A stretch of 64,000 nt of DNA from NCBI GenBank assembly GCA_021781795.1, contig JAJXWA010000001.1:186001-250000 (forward strand), in the 5' to 3' direction. The translations under genes and the position numbers were made by a program. The notes under the pieces are model-generated. The model worked only from the letters and a program-made list of their open reading frames with translations. It did no database searches and was not told where the DNA came from. Every line of letters starts with the position of its first letter. Position 1 is the stretch's first letter. Origin of the DNA: Acidobacteriota bacterium (lineage in GTDB: Bacteria; Acidobacteriota; Terriglobia; Terriglobales; Acidobacteriaceae). Of this stretch, positions 54,194-64,000 are shown piece by piece.

Positions 54194-55156
54194 TCAAAAG
54201 GACGCATCGAGCGCTGGCTTATAGGTGGGTGCGAGGCTGAGGGCCTGAGCACGGCTGGCGCGGGCGGCGGCGAGGTCGCCTGACTGAGCCTGCAGACGGG
54301 CGAGGCGGAGCCATGCGGTGAAGGCCGGGGCTTCTTCCGACTTGATGGGCATTCCGAGATAGAGCTGCAGCATATGCACGGCGAGTGATGGATTGCGGCG
54401 AGCTGCGATGAGTGTGGATGCGCCGTCATAGAGTGCGACTCCCGCGTGGGGGTCGCGCTGGGCGAGGCGGACCACGTCGTTGAGGGCCGAGTCCATGTCG
54501 GACCAACGGGAACGGCGGCGATAGAACGACGCGATGACGGTCCACTGAAAGGCTGGATGGGGATCGAGAGCGATGGCCTTTTTGAATTCGTCTTCGGCGG
54601 TGGAAAAGTCTTTGCGACTTTCGGCGATGCGTCCGCGCAGCTCGTGGGCGCGGGCCGGAGCGATGCGGGCGAGATCGTCGGCTACCTTGTAGGCCTTCTG
54701 GTCGCCGCCTCCGACGATGGAGGGCGCGTCGTAGTAGAACTCGCCGAGATCGGAGAGAGCCTCGGGGCTCTGCGGGTTGAGGCGGGCGGCGGCCTCGAAC
54801 TCGTCGCGGACGCGCTTGCCGAGCGAGTAGGCGCTGAGAAAGGAGGCGCGATCGGCTTTCTCGCCGAGGGCGCGGCCGAGCCAGAGGTGGTAAAGCGCGT
54901 TGGAGGAGTCCATGCGGACCGCTTGCTCGCATTCCGCTGCGGCGGCGTCCCACTGTTCAAGAGCATAGAGAACGCGGCAGCGGAGGTTGTGGCTTTCGGC
55001 GGATGCGGGCAGCGCATCAAGGAGCGAAAGGGCACGGTCTGCTTCTCCCAGTTGCAGCGCGGCGTTGGCCTGCTGGAGCGTGGGCGGAGCGGCCAGCGTC
55101 TGCGATGGGGTCGCAACAAGGACGGAGAGCATCCCGGCCAGTAGCAGGGCGTTCAT
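54194..55156 (-). CDS. Secreted tetratricopeptide repeat protein
   Basis: 320 residues with a signal peptide (MNALLLAGMLSVLVATPSQTLA). Repeats of about 34 residues throughout: ANAALQLGEADRALSLLDALP, VLYALEQWDAAAAECEQAVRMDSSN, EAAARLNPQSPEALSDLGEFY, AEDEFKKAIALDPHPAFQW. A protein-binding scaffold with no catalytic motif. It overlaps the adaptor gene by 4 bases, so it is an integral part of the adaptor-TPR-TolC operon; its role there is unknown. Confidence 0.88.
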   Translation of the reverse strand: MNALLLAGMLSVLVATPSQTLAAPPTLQQANAALQLGEADRALSLLDALPASAESHNLRCRVLYALEQWDAAAAECEQAVRMDSSNALYHLWLGRALGEKADRASFLSAYSLGKRVRDEFEAAARLNPQSPEALSDLGEFYYDAPSIVGGGDQKAYKVADDLARIAPARAHELRGRIAESRKDFSTAEDEFKKAIALDPHPAFQWTVIASFYRRRSRWSDMDSALNDVVRLAQRDPHAGVALYDGASTLIAARRNPSLAVHMLQLYLGMPIKSEEAPAFTAWLRLARLQAQSGDLAAARASRAQALSLAPTYKPALDASF

Positions 55157-56391
55157 CGCATGACCTTGATGGGCAGGCCTTCCTGGAGCGGCTGTCCCGA
55201 GGTGGTGCCGGTGGCGACGCGGTCCCCTTCGTTGAGTCCGGAAAGGATGGCCACCTGAGTGAGATTCGGCGTGCCGATCTGGACGCTGGTCCTGACCAGT
55301 TCGTTATCGACAACTTTGTAGACGTAGGGCTTGCCTCCCTGTGAGAAGAGGGCTTCCCGGGGGATGCTGAGGACGTTGGGCTGGCTGGCGGTGGTGACGG
55401 TAACGGTGACGTTAGTGTCGGGCAACAACTCGCCATCGGGGCCATCGATGCCGATTAGGACCTCGCCGACGGTGCGCGTGCCGTAGATGATGACGGTAAC
55501 GGGAACGCGCTCGATGTGACCGTGCCAGATTTTGCCGGGCTTTGCGTCCCACTTGATGTCGATGGGTTGACCGACGGCAAGGCGGCCGATTTCCGGCTCG
55601 TCGAAGTAGGCGCGGATGCGCTCGCTTTTCAGGTCGGCAATCTGAAGAAGGAGCGCGCCCTGCTGGACGAACTCGGTGCGGCCAGCATTGATCGTGTATA
55701 CGGTGCCGGCGATGGGCGCGATGACGCTGGTCTGACTGAGGACCTGCTGGGCGGCGGCAAGAGCGGATTGGGCGTCATTGACGGCGGCTTGCGCGCGGGC
55801 GATGTCGGGAGCGGTGTAACGATTCTTCGCGGTTTGCTGCGCGGCATTGTAGGCGGTCTGCGCGGAGGCGAGGCGCTGGCGGGCGGCATCGACTTCGGCT
55901 GCGGATGCGGCGCCGGTGGTCTGAAGATGGGTGAGGGCGTTGAGGCTGCTCTGGGCCTGATCGCGCTCGATGCGGCTGCGTTCGATGTCGGCTGCGGCAG
56001 AGTCGCGCTGGGCGGGTGTGCCGTTGTTGCGGGCGGCGTCGAGTTCGGCCTGCGCGGTTTTGAGGGCGCTCTCACCCGATGCGACACGGGCGCGGGCGTC
56101 GATGTCGTCGAGCTTCATGAGGAGCTTTCCGGCGGGGACGACGTCGCCGGGCTGCACATAGACGGCCTGCACGGTGGTGGCGATGGGGGAGTGCATCTCG
56201 TAGTTGACGCGAGGCTCCACGCGACCGTTGGTGCTGACAGTGCTGAGGAGAGACTGGCGCTCGACGCTGGCGATGCGAACAGGCAGACGCTCGCGGGTGA
56301 GAGTGCGAACGGTAAAGAAAACGATCACGAGCAGGATTCCTGCGCCGATCCAGAGCCAGCGCTGGTCAGTTTGCCTTCTTGCTTCAGCCAT
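55153..56391 (-). CDS. Membrane-fusion (HlyD/MacA-like) efflux adaptor
   Basis: 412 residues: one N-terminal membrane anchor (WLWIGAGILLVIVFFTVRTL), a barrel-sandwich half (SPIATTVQAVYVQPGDVVPAGKLLMKLD), a long Ala-rich coiled coil at about 110-215 (SALKTAQAELDAARNNG ... AQAAVNDAQSALAAAQQVL), the second sandwich half (SVIAPIAGTVYTINAGR), then beta-barrel and membrane-proximal domains. This is the MacA/RND adaptor design linking an inner-membrane pump to TolC. No pump (MacB or RND) is encoded next to it. First gene of the operon ending in hpnJ. Confidence 0.9.
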   Translation of the reverse strand: MAEARRQTDQRWLWIGAGILLVIVFFTVRTLTRERLPVRIASVERQSLLSTVSTNGRVEPRVNYEMHSPIATTVQAVYVQPGDVVPAGKLLMKLDDIDARARVASGESALKTAQAELDAARNNGTPAQRDSAAADIERSRIERDQAQSSLNALTHLQTTGAASAAEVDAARQRLASAQTAYNAAQQTAKNRYTAPDIARAQAAVNDAQSALAAAQQVLSQTSVIAPIAGTVYTINAGRTEFVQQGALLLQIADLKSERIRAYFDEPEIGRLAVGQPIDIKWDAKPGKIWHGHIERVPVTVIIYGTRTVGEVLIGIDGPDGELLPDTNVTVTVTTASQPNVLSIPREALFSQGGKPYVYKVVDNELVRTSVQIGTPNLTQVAILSGLNEGDRVATGTTSGQPLQEGLPIKVMR

Positions 56392-56493
56392 TCGATTAAC
56401 CTGAGCCAGTATATAAGACGCACAACAAGCCTCGAAGAATCATGAAAATCCGCAGGGAGATCGGAGACGCGAGGGCGGGACACGGCTCGTACA

Positions 56494-56901
56494 ATGAGAG
56501 GCATGGCAAAGCAACCACGCTACACGGACGACCACGCGAAAGCAGGCCTGGATTTTGTATTTCCTGCGATTGAGACGTGGCAGAATCAGTTTCCCGGCTA
56601 CGAGATTGTGATTGACGACCCGGAGCTGACCTCGGTCTGCCCAAAGACGGGGCTGCCGGACTTCGGACACCTGACCATCCGCTACATGCCGCGGAAGAGA
56701 TGCCTGGAGCTGAAGTCGCTGAAGGAATATCTGTTCTGCTACCGGAATCTCGGTATCTTCCAGGAGAACATTGTGAACCAGGTGCTGGAGGATGTGGTGA
56801 AGGCGTGCGATCCGGTGTGGGCGGTGGTGAAGGGAGACTTCCGGCCGCGGGGCGGGATTGCAACGACGGTGGAAGCTCGGTGGCCGCGGCCGAGGAAGTA
56901 G
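56494..56901 (+). CDS. queF: NADPH-dependent 7-cyano-7-deazaguanine reductase
   Basis: 135 residues, the short YkvM-type QueF of the T-fold family. Reduces preQ0 to preQ1 in queuosine biosynthesis. The nucleophile Cys49 lies in TSVCPKTGLPDFG and the conserved LELKSLKEYLFCYRN and FRPRGGI segments are present. Either ATG at 56494 or at 56503 (MAKQPRY) can be the start. No other queuosine genes are adjacent. Confidence 0.96.
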   Translation: MRGMAKQPRYTDDHAKAGLDFVFPAIETWQNQFPGYEIVIDDPELTSVCPKTGLPDFGHLTIRYMPRKRCLELKSLKEYLFCYRNLGIFQENIVNQVLEDVVKACDPVWAVVKGDFRPRGGIATTVEARWPRPRK

Positions 56902-56991
56902 AAGCACAGGGCCGCATTCCGGCGGAATGAACTGGATTTCTCAGGGCTGTCTTTTCTTCGGGCCGTTATCGACATAGTGCAGGAGCCAGCA

Positions 56992-58233
56992 TTGACTAGA
57001 ACGGCTGAAGCCACGCCCGCGATGGTTGCGCCTGCTGTGGGCACGCTTGCGCTGCTGCTGGCGCTGAACCTGCTGAATTACATCGACCGCTATATTCTGC
57101 CGGGGGCGCAACCGCTGATCCAGCGCGAGTTTCACGCGACGGACCACCAGATGGGCGCGCTGACGACGGCGCTGTTTGTGACGTACATGGTGATGGCTCC
57201 GCTGACGGGGTGGCTGGGAGACCGGTTCTCGCGCAAGCCGCTGATTATTAGCGGGGCGGTGCTGTGGAGCCTGGCGACGCTGGCGACGGCCTGGGTGCAG
57301 AGCTACTGGACGCTCTATGTGCGGCACGCGCTGGTGGGGGTGGGCGAGGCGACGTTTGGGATTTTCGCGCCGGCGGTGCTGGCGGATTTTTATCCCGAGC
57401 GGGACAGGAATCGTGTGCTGTCGCTTTTCTACCTTGCGATTCCGGTGGGCGCGGCGCTGGGCTATGTGGCGGGTGGTCAGCTGGGCTCGCTGTGGGGCTG
57501 GCGGACGCCGTTCTTTCTATGCGCGATTCCGGGGCTGGTGGTGGCGGCCCTGTACGGCTGGCTGGGACGCGAGCCGGAACGCGGAGCGAACGACCACTTG
57601 ATGCCGACGATGGACCGGGCAACGGTGGCGGGGATTCTGCGGAATCCTGCGTTTTTGACGGCGACCTTCGGGCTGGCGATGCTGACCTTTGCGATGGGCG
57701 GGATCTCGGCGTGGGTGCCGACGTTTCTGCATCGCGTGGCCGGGATGAGCGTGGCGCGCGCGGGCACGGTGGTGGGCGCGATGACGGTGGTGGATGGGAT
57801 TGCGGGGACGCTGGTGGGCGGATGGCTGGCACAAATCTGGCTGCGCACGAATGATCGCGCGCTGTACCTGTTGTCGTTCTGGAGCGTGGCGCTGACGCTG
57901 CCGTGCGGAATCATGGTGTTCTTCGGTCCGGAGAAGTGGGTGGTGCCATCGCTGTTTGCCGCGGAGTTCTTTTTGTTTTTGAACACTGGGCCGCTGAATG
58001 CAGCGATTGTGAATTCAGTGTCTGCGCCGGTGCGGGCAACGGCGGTGTCGATCAATCTGTTCTGCATTCACTTTTTCGGCGACACGTTTTCACCGCAGAT
58101 TATCGGGGCGGTCTCTGATCATTCTTCGTTGCGGTTGGGATTGGGCGTGACATTGATCTCGCTGGTCGTGTCGTGCGTGATTCTGTGGAGCGGTGCGCGG
58201 TTTGCGCCTCGGCTGGCAGCGGAGCGAGTTTGA
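56992..58233 (+). CDS. Spinster-type MFS transporter
   Basis: 413 residues, 12 membrane helices. N-terminal pattern NLLNYIDRYILPGAQPLIQREF and the GWLGDRFSRKPLI loop are typical of the Spns-like branch of the major facilitator superfamily. Relatives move lipids or organic acids; substrate unknown. Start: a TTG at 56992 has a perfect AGGAG 6 bases upstream (56981-56985) and gives MTRTAEATPAM, better than the GTG at 56977. It lies 90 bases after queF and 63 bases before a glycosyltransferase. Confidence 0.88.
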   Translation: MTRTAEATPAMVAPAVGTLALLLALNLLNYIDRYILPGAQPLIQREFHATDHQMGALTTALFVTYMVMAPLTGWLGDRFSRKPLIISGAVLWSLATLATAWVQSYWTLYVRHALVGVGEATFGIFAPAVLADFYPERDRNRVLSLFYLAIPVGAALGYVAGGQLGSLWGWRTPFFLCAIPGLVVAALYGWLGREPERGANDHLMPTMDRATVAGILRNPAFLTATFGLAMLTFAMGGISAWVPTFLHRVAGMSVARAGTVVGAMTVVDGIAGTLVGGWLAQIWLRTNDRALYLLSFWSVALTLPCGIMVFFGPEKWVVPSLFAAEFFLFLNTGPLNAAIVNSVSAPVRATAVSINLFCIHFFGDTFSPQIIGAVSDHSSLRLGLGVTLISLVVSCVILWSGARFAPRLAAERV

Positions 58234-58296
58234 CCCGGTTGAAGTGAGAGTGTGGAATATGCCGCGCGCGACGAAGCGACCAGCGATACTGATGCT

Positions 58297-59499
58297 ATGA
58301 CTGCTGCACATCTGGCTTGGGTGGCGTTGGATGGCTTGTGCTGGCTGCTGGCCGCGGCGTGGCTGGTGCAGGCGTGGCTGGTTGTGCGCGGGATGCCGCT
58401 GTTGCCGGATTTGACAAAGATTGCGGGGGGGCTGCCGAAGCTGGAACCGGGCGATGGGCCGGACGTGACGGTGGCGGTTCCGGCGTGCAATGAAGAGGCG
58501 ACGATTGAGGCGACGCTGCGGTCGCTGCTGGCGTCAGAGGGCGTGCGGCTGCAGGTGATCGCGGTGGATGACCGGTCGACGGATGCGACAGGAACGCGGA
58601 TGGATAAGCTGGCGGCCGAGTGGCAGGGCGGCATGCACACGCTGGAGGTGATGCACATTCGCGAGTTGCCGCAGGGCTGGCTGGGCAAGCCGCACGCGAT
58701 GGTGATGGCGGCGGAACGGGCGCAGGCGCCATGGATTCTCTTTACGGATGGGGATGTGCTGTTTGCGCCGCGGGCACTGGAGCTGGCGCTGCGACAGGCG
58801 GAGGCAGTGCGGGCGGATCATCTGATTCTGGTGCCGACGCTGATCTTGAAGAGCGTGGGCGAGCGAGCGATGCTGGCGGCGATGCAGGTGCTGTCGCAGT
58901 GGACGATCCGGCTGTGGCGGGTTGCGAATCCGAAGACGAGGGATTTTATCGGCGTGGGCGGATTCAACCTGATCCGGCGCGAGGCGTATGAGAAGGTGGG
59001 CGGGTTTGCGGCGCTGCGGATGGAGGTGCTGGACGATCTGCGGCTGGGCTGGAAGGTGAAGCGCGCGGGCATGAGGCAGCATGTGGCTCTGGGGCCGGGG
59101 CTGGTGCGGATTCGCTGGATTGAGGGTGCGCTGGCGGTAGTGCGGCTGACGGAGAAGAACGGGTTTGCCGTGTATCGCTACAGGGTGGGACTGGCGCTGC
59201 TGGCCGCGGCGGGGCTGGCGCTTCATGCGGTGCTGCCGCTGGCGGCGCTGGTTGCGGGCGGATGGACGGCGCTGGCCGGGGTGCTGACGTATGCAGCGAT
59301 TGCGGCGGTATATGAGGGAAACCGACGTCTGACGCTGGTGAGCGCGTGGCATGCGGCGCTGTTTGCGCCTGCGGTGGCGGTGGTAACCTACGCGTTCCTG
59401 CGTTCGACTGCACTGACGCTGGCGCGCGGCGGCGTGAAGTGGCGGGGGACGCTGTATCCGCTGCGTGAGCTGCGACGGGATGCGGGGCGCGGGTGGTAA
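58297..59499 (+). CDS. Membrane-bound GT2-family glycosyltransferase
   Basis: 400 residues from ATG at 58297 (the frame opens at a GTG at 58252, a weak start). Layout: one N-terminal helix, GT2 domain about 50-260 with VAVPACNEE, VDDRSTDATG, LFTDGDVLF (DxD metal site) and MEVLDDLRLGWKVKRAG (acceptor-site ED), then three to four C-terminal helices. It resembles the carotenoid glycosyltransferase CrtQ and the hopene-associated HpnB. Given the nearby hpnJ and ispG, an isoprenoid-lipid acceptor is possible, but this is inference. Confidence 0.85.
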   Translation: MTAAHLAWVALDGLCWLLAAAWLVQAWLVVRGMPLLPDLTKIAGGLPKLEPGDGPDVTVAVPACNEEATIEATLRSLLASEGVRLQVIAVDDRSTDATGTRMDKLAAEWQGGMHTLEVMHIRELPQGWLGKPHAMVMAAERAQAPWILFTDGDVLFAPRALELALRQAEAVRADHLILVPTLILKSVGERAMLAAMQVLSQWTIRLWRVANPKTRDFIGVGGFNLIRREAYEKVGGFAALRMEVLDDLRLGWKVKRAGMRQHVALGPGLVRIRWIEGALAVVRLTEKNGFAVYRYRVGLALLAAAGLALHAVLPLAALVAGGWTALAGVLTYAAIAAVYEGNRRLTLVSAWHAALFAPAVAVVTYAFLRSTALTLARGGVKWRGTLYPLRELRRDAGRGW

Positions 59500-59552
59500 G
59501 ACTCAGTGGGATGGCGAGCCGGTGGATGGCACGGGTTCGCGCGCAGCGGGAT

Positions 59553-60020
59553 TCATGAAGGAGCGATGGCTGCCGGAGGCGTGGAGGCTGGGATCGCGCA
59601 CGGGCGGGACTGTTCGCCGGAGAAGCCGTGGAGGAGCAGAGGATTAGGGCGGAAGCGCGGCGGGCCGCCTTTGAACTGATGCACATGGTTGAGGATGATT
59701 CCGGCGCGGCCGTGCATGGGCTCGACAATGCCGCGGATGTGGACGTCGAGATTGCGATACTGGCGAAGCTCGCCGACCTCTTCGCGATCCTGCCAGGGAT
59801 TGATGATGGTGAAGACGCATTTCTCGTCAGGGGTGTCGGGCGCGCAGACGTCGAGGTATCGGGTGCCGTCTGGCAGCTCGACGACGTCGCAGACGTGCGC
59901 GGTGATACAGATGTCTTTGTGAAGAAGATGGCCGGCCTGGTCGGTGGTGACGCAGGGCTTGCCGTGGCTTGCGAAGGCGAGGCTTGAGCCAAGCAGGATG
60001 AGGGACGTACACCGGCGCAT
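59553..60020 (-). CDS. Secreted Cys-rich protein of unknown function
   Basis: 155 residues with a short signal (MRRCTSLILLGSSLAFA). The mature part has five Cys in the first 70 residues (C23, C38, C44, C59, C68) and alternating hydrophobic beta-strand pattern (ICITAHVCDVV, YRNLDVHIRGIV) suggesting a small beta-barrel, possibly OB-like. The last 40 residues are Pro-rich. Family not recognised. Convergent with the glycosyltransferase gene, downstream of ispG. Confidence 0.65.
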   Translation of the reverse strand: MRRCTSLILLGSSLAFASHGKPCVTTDQAGHLLHKDICITAHVCDVVELPDGTRYLDVCAPDTPDEKCVFTIINPWQDREEVGELRQYRNLDVHIRGIVEPMHGRAGIILNHVHQFKGGPPRFRPNPLLLHGFSGEQSRPCAIPASTPPAAIAPS

Positions 60021-60126
60021 ACAGGACCCGATTCAGAAAAGCGAACGGAAATGATTGAGGCCAGTGTAGAGGCGCCGCGCAAGGTCTGAAAGGTTACGGA
60101 AGATGCGCGGCCGGGATGGTGGGCGC

Positions 60127-61377
<1,251 letters not shown>

Positions 61378-61477
61378 GGGGACCTCTCCGTTAGTGTACC
61401 TGTTTCGCAGTTTGAAGGGGGATGAAGGCGGCGATGGAGGGCGGGGCTGACCCGGTGGGGGATTCGCAAGGAGATGG

Positions 61478-62011
61478 ATGGGGGATTACACTAGAGGCAT
61501 GCAGTTTCGTCGAAATTCCCTGATTGCGTTGTGGATGTTTGTCACCCTTCTGACGGCTTGGAGCACCGGTTTATCTGCCCAGGACACGAGCCATCGCGGC
61601 CGCAAGTATAAGGCTCCGCCGCCGACCTCGACGGTGAACGTGACGATTCTGCGGGCGGATGATGGGAAGCCGATTGAGAACGCATCGGTCGTTTTTCAGG
61701 TCCTTGGCGACAAGGGCAACATGGAGCTGAAGACGAACGAGGACGGCAAGACGACCATCGACGTGCTGCAGACGGGGTCGAAGGTGCTGCTGCAGGTAAT
61801 CGCCAAGGGGTTCCAGACCTACGGCAAGCAGTATGACGTGGACAAGGAGACCCTGGCGATCGAGGTGAAGATGAAGCGGCCCTCGAAGCAGTACTCGATC
61901 TACGAGAACCACGAAGCGGCGTCGGCGGGGAGCGGCGGCAGTGGCGAGTCAGGCAGCGGACAAAAAGATGCCGCGAAGCCGGATGACAGTTCAGCGCAAT
62001 CGAAGAAGTAA
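61478..62011 (+). CDS. Secreted protein with carboxypeptidase-regulatory-like beta-sandwich
   Basis: 177 residues. Signal peptide about 8-34 ([21 protein letters not shown]). Residues about 48-130 match the Ig-like carboxypeptidase-D regulatory/CNA-B type fold ([23 protein letters not shown] ... [15 protein letters not shown]). The tail is Gly/Ser/Lys-rich and unstructured. Start ATG 61478 is backed by AAGGAG at 61468-61473; the internal ATG at 61499 would trim 7 residues. Function unknown. Same strand as the SDR gene, 17 bases before it. Confidence 0.7.
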   Translation: MGDYTRGMQFRRNSLIALWMFVTLLTAWSTGLSAQDTSHRGRKYKAPPPTSTVNVTILRADDGKPIENASVVFQVLGDKGNMELKTNEDGKTTIDVLQTGSKVLLQVIAKGFQTYGKQYDVDKETLAIEVKMKRPSKQYSIYENHEAASAGSGGSGESGSGQKDAAKPDDSSAQSKK

Positions 62012-62028
62012 GGACGCACGCCCAGCCT

Positions 62029-62790
62029 ATGCGAACGGAGACGAGCAGGCTTTTTGAGCACGGCGCGCCTCTTGCGGACAAGTGTGCGGTGGTGACCGGA
62101 GGCGCGCGACGGCTGGGGCGCGAGATTGCGCGCACGCTGGCAGAAGCCGGCGCCGATGTGACGATCACCTATCGCACGTCCGAGAGCGAGGCAGCGGAGA
62201 CTGTGCGCGCCATTGAGGCGCTGGGCCGCCGAGCGCGGGCCGTGCGATGCGACGTTCGGGCAGAGGCGGACGTGCGAGCGGCGGTGGCGGCGGCGGTGGC
62301 GTTGCGGGGACGGCTGGACATTCTGGTGAATAACGCAGGGGTCTTCACCTCAGGCGGGCTGGAAGAGCTGACAGTCGCTCAGTGGGACGAGGCGTTCCAC
62401 GTGAACGCGCGCGGGCCGTTTTTGTTTGCGCGCGAGGCTGCGCCGTATTTGCGGGCTGCGCATGGAAGGATTGTGAATCTGGGATCGCTGGGCGGAGTGC
62501 GCGCGTGGGCAGGGCATGGGCACTACTGCGCTTCCAAGGCTGCCGTACACATGCTGACACAGGCGATGGCGAAGAGTCTTGCGCCGGATGTGAGCGTAAA
62601 CTGCGTGGCGCCGGGTTGGATCGAGATGGAAGACTCCGGCGGCGAAGTAGCGGCGCGATTTGCGGCCAAGACACCGATGCGGCGGAATGGAACGGTTGCG
62701 GAAGTGGCGGAGGCTGTGCTTTTTTTTGCGGTGGGACCGGCTTTTGTGACGGGGCAGGTGCTGGGTGTGGATGGCGGGCTGGGGCTGTAG
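62029..62790 (+). CDS. SDR-family NAD(P)-dependent oxidoreductase
   Basis: 253 residues, classical short-chain dehydrogenase. Cofactor loop TGGARRLGREIA with a pteridine-reductase-like Arg, NNAGV, catalytic Ser in LGSLGG, and YxxxK as HYCASKAAVH. The C-terminal VTGQVLGVDGGLGL is family standard. Similar proteins reduce 3-ketoacyl-ACP, sugars or pterins; substrate unknown. 17 bases after the secreted beta-sandwich gene. Confidence 0.9.
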   Translation: MRTETSRLFEHGAPLADKCAVVTGGARRLGREIARTLAEAGADVTITYRTSESEAAETVRAIEALGRRARAVRCDVRAEADVRAAVAAAVALRGRLDILVNNAGVFTSGGLEELTVAQWDEAFHVNARGPFLFAREAAPYLRAAHGRIVNLGSLGGVRAWAGHGHYCASKAAVHMLTQAMAKSLAPDVSVNCVAPGWIEMEDSGGEVAARFAAKTPMRRNGTVAEVAEAVLFFAVGPAFVTGQVLGVDGGLGL

Positions 62791-62817
62791 CGCTCTTCGC
62801 GACCTAAGGCATTTCAA

Positions 62818-63633
62818 TTAAAAAGGCAGCAGGCGCTTCCAAATGCTTCTTCTTGCGCCATTGGCCAATTCCAGATTGAATGCGGGCAGGCGTTCATCCC
62901 ATAGGCCGTGGGGCTCGGGCTGTGCGGGCCAGGCGGCGCCCATCACGGCGGCTTCGGGATTGGTTTGAAAGAGCCGATTTGCCGTCTCGAAGCCGGCGCG
63001 GTCAGCAACGTAGTCGAAACCTTTGCGCAGATGGAGGGGCCGCATTTTGGGGCGGTGTGCATCGCTGGCGATGAAGTGGATCCAGTTGCGGTCAAGGAGC
63101 TGGTTGGCAAAGGATTCAGCGGCTTTTCCGAAGCGGCCGTAGAGAGCGGCTGATGTGACCTGTACCAGACAGCCCCGCCGGAGCCAGTCGCGCAAGATGA
63201 CGGGATTGCGTTGCAGGACGGGGTTGCGCTCCGGGTGGGTGACGATGAGGGTATAGCCAGCGTGCTGGAGCTGGTGCAAGGCGTCGTCGAGCTGGGGCGG
63301 GATGGCGAGTTCAGGGAACTCGATGAGCAGATAGCCTTTGCCGTTGATGGAGTACCGCAGCGGGTGCTCGAGCGCATCGAGGATGTTGGCCGCGTTCATA
63401 TGGAAGTCGCATCCGAGGCTGAACTCGATGGCGCCGTCAAGCTCGTTGCGCAACTCGGCGAGGCGCTGCACATTCAGCGTGAAATTGTGCGGGTAGAAGT
63501 CATTCGCGTGCGGCGTGCAGACGATGTGTGTGACGCCTTGTTCGACTGCGGCCTGCGCCATGGCGACTGAGGAGGCCAGGTCTTCTGCGCCGTCGTCGAC
63601 TCCGTAGATGAGGTGCGTGTGGATGTCGATCAT
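62818..63633 (-). CDS. CpsB/CapC-type PHP-fold tyrosine phosphatase
   Basis: 271 residues from the ATG at 63631-63633 ([11 protein letters not shown]). Metal ligands of the PHP barrel: [40 protein letters not shown] and IASDAHRP. Members of this family dephosphorylate tyrosine-autokinases that control exopolysaccharide export. No capsule genes are in view. Convergent with the SDR gene. Confidence 0.88.
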   Translation of the reverse strand: MIDIHTHLIYGVDDGAEDLASSVAMAQAAVEQGVTHIVCTPHANDFYPHNFTLNVQRLAELRNELDGAIEFSLGCDFHMNAANILDALEHPLRYSINGKGYLLIEFPELAIPPQLDDALHQLQHAGYTLIVTHPERNPVLQRNPVILRDWLRRGCLVQVTSAALYGRFGKAAESFANQLLDRNWIHFIASDAHRPKMRPLHLRKGFDYVADRAGFETANRLFQTNPEAAVMGAAWPAQPEPHGLWDERLPAFNLELANGARRSIWKRLLPF

Positions 63634-63666
63634 GGTCAGAGCGCCTGGGTTTTCCTGCAATCAGGT

Positions 63667-64000
63667 TCAGCGTACGGCGAGGGACTCGATCATGGAGGCG
63701 AAGATCTTCCAGCCGTCGGCAGAGCCGAGCAGTTTTTCGCTGGAGCGATCGGGGTGAGGCATCATGCCGAGGACGTTCCGCTTTTCGTTGAGGATGCCTG
63801 CGATGTTGTCCAGCGAGCCATTGGGATTCGCCTCGGAGGTGATTTCACCGCCGGGCGTGGAGTAGCGGAAGGCGATGCGGTCTTCTGACTTGAGGCGCTC
63901 CAGCTCATCGGGTGTGCAGAAGTAGTTGCCTTCCATGTGGCCGATGGGGATTTGAAGGACGTCGCCTTTGGCGAGCTGATTGGTGAAGGGGCTGCTGGTG
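63667..64000 (-). CDS. purQ: Phosphoribosylformylglycinamidine synthase subunit PurQ, C-terminal part
   Basis: Continues off the right edge. About 111 C-terminal residues: [25 protein letters not shown], then [28 protein letters not shown] with the catalytic His, and [11 protein letters not shown] at the end. PurQ is the glutaminase of the fourth purine step. Two small departures from the usual sequence are visible: HMEGNY where HGEGNY is common, and PHPDR where PHPER is common. The catalytic Cys lies outside the window. Confidence 0.93.
   Translation of the reverse strand, partial: TSSPFTNQLAKGDVLQIPIGHMEGNYFCTPDELERLKSEDRIAFRYSTPGGEITSEANPNGSLDNIAGILNEKRNVLGMMPHPDRSSEKLLGSADGWKIFASMIESLAVR

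Overview
The window is high-GC bacterial chromosome, densely coded on both strands. It looks like a soil/acidophile-type member of the Acidobacteriota (class Terriglobia). That assignment is an inference from gene content: plant-polysaccharide rhamnosidases, a hopanoid gene (hpnJ), a complex I operon without the NADH module, b558-type succinate dehydrogenase and an AddAB-like helicase-nuclease pair. No rRNA or other phylogenetic marker is present to settle it. There are no phages, insertion sequences or CRISPR arrays that I can see. One tRNA gene (tRNA-Asp, GTC) is present.

Layout. 1-1859: the start of a secreted GH78 alpha-L-rhamnosidase that runs off the left edge. 2105-5562: pstC-pstA-pstB-phoU phosphate uptake operon, without pstS. 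5569-11920: AddA-like and AddB-like recombination helicase/nuclease on the minus strand. 11975-15260: a SCO1-type copper chaperone fused to a CusF-like domain, a small membrane protein and an MsbA-like ABC exporter. 15463-16275: IclR regulator, then tRNA-Asp. 16700-22117 (minus): a rhamnose/rhamnonate operon (GH39 hydrolase, secreted lactonase-like amidohydrolase, MFS transporter, L-rhamnonate dehydratase). 22278-23386: Rieske protein and triosephosphate isomerase. 23873-26215 (minus): a pentaheme cytochrome with TPRs, divergent from complex I. 26523-38893: nuoABCDIHJKLMMN. 39016-42393 (minus): sdhCAB. 42550-45769: XTP pyrophosphatase, CPA2 antiporter, and a protein with two retropepsin motifs. 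45978-50362: a second GH78 rhamnosidase and RhaT. 50370-56391 (minus): a pair of half-size EamA proteins, then an operon of membrane-fusion adaptor, TPR protein, TolC-like protein and HpnJ. 56494-64000: queF, an MFS transporter, a GT2 glycosyltransferase, ispG, small secreted proteins, an SDR, a CpsB-type PHP phosphatase and the end of purQ.

How the parts fit. Two energy-coupling operons (nuo and sdh) face each other across a shared hairpin terminator, and both reduce the quinone pool. L-Rhamnose use recurs in three separate blocks: polymer cleavage (two GH78, one GH39), sugar import (RhaT), and the non-phosphorylated rhamnonate branch (lactonase, transporter, RhmD). Isoprenoid supply (IspG) and hopanoid side-chain modification (HpnJ) are also present.

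The strongest candidate for something unusual is complex I. It carries two adjacent nuoM genes, and its NuoL has a lateral-helix region clearly longer than usual. Together these match the rare enlarged '2M' architecture, with an extra antiporter-like pump module, on a complex that lacks NuoE, NuoF and NuoG in this cluster. Other points to check are the apparently periplasmic lactonase, the double-DTG aspartic protease and the efflux adaptor/TolC pair in the hpnJ operon without an inner-membrane pump.
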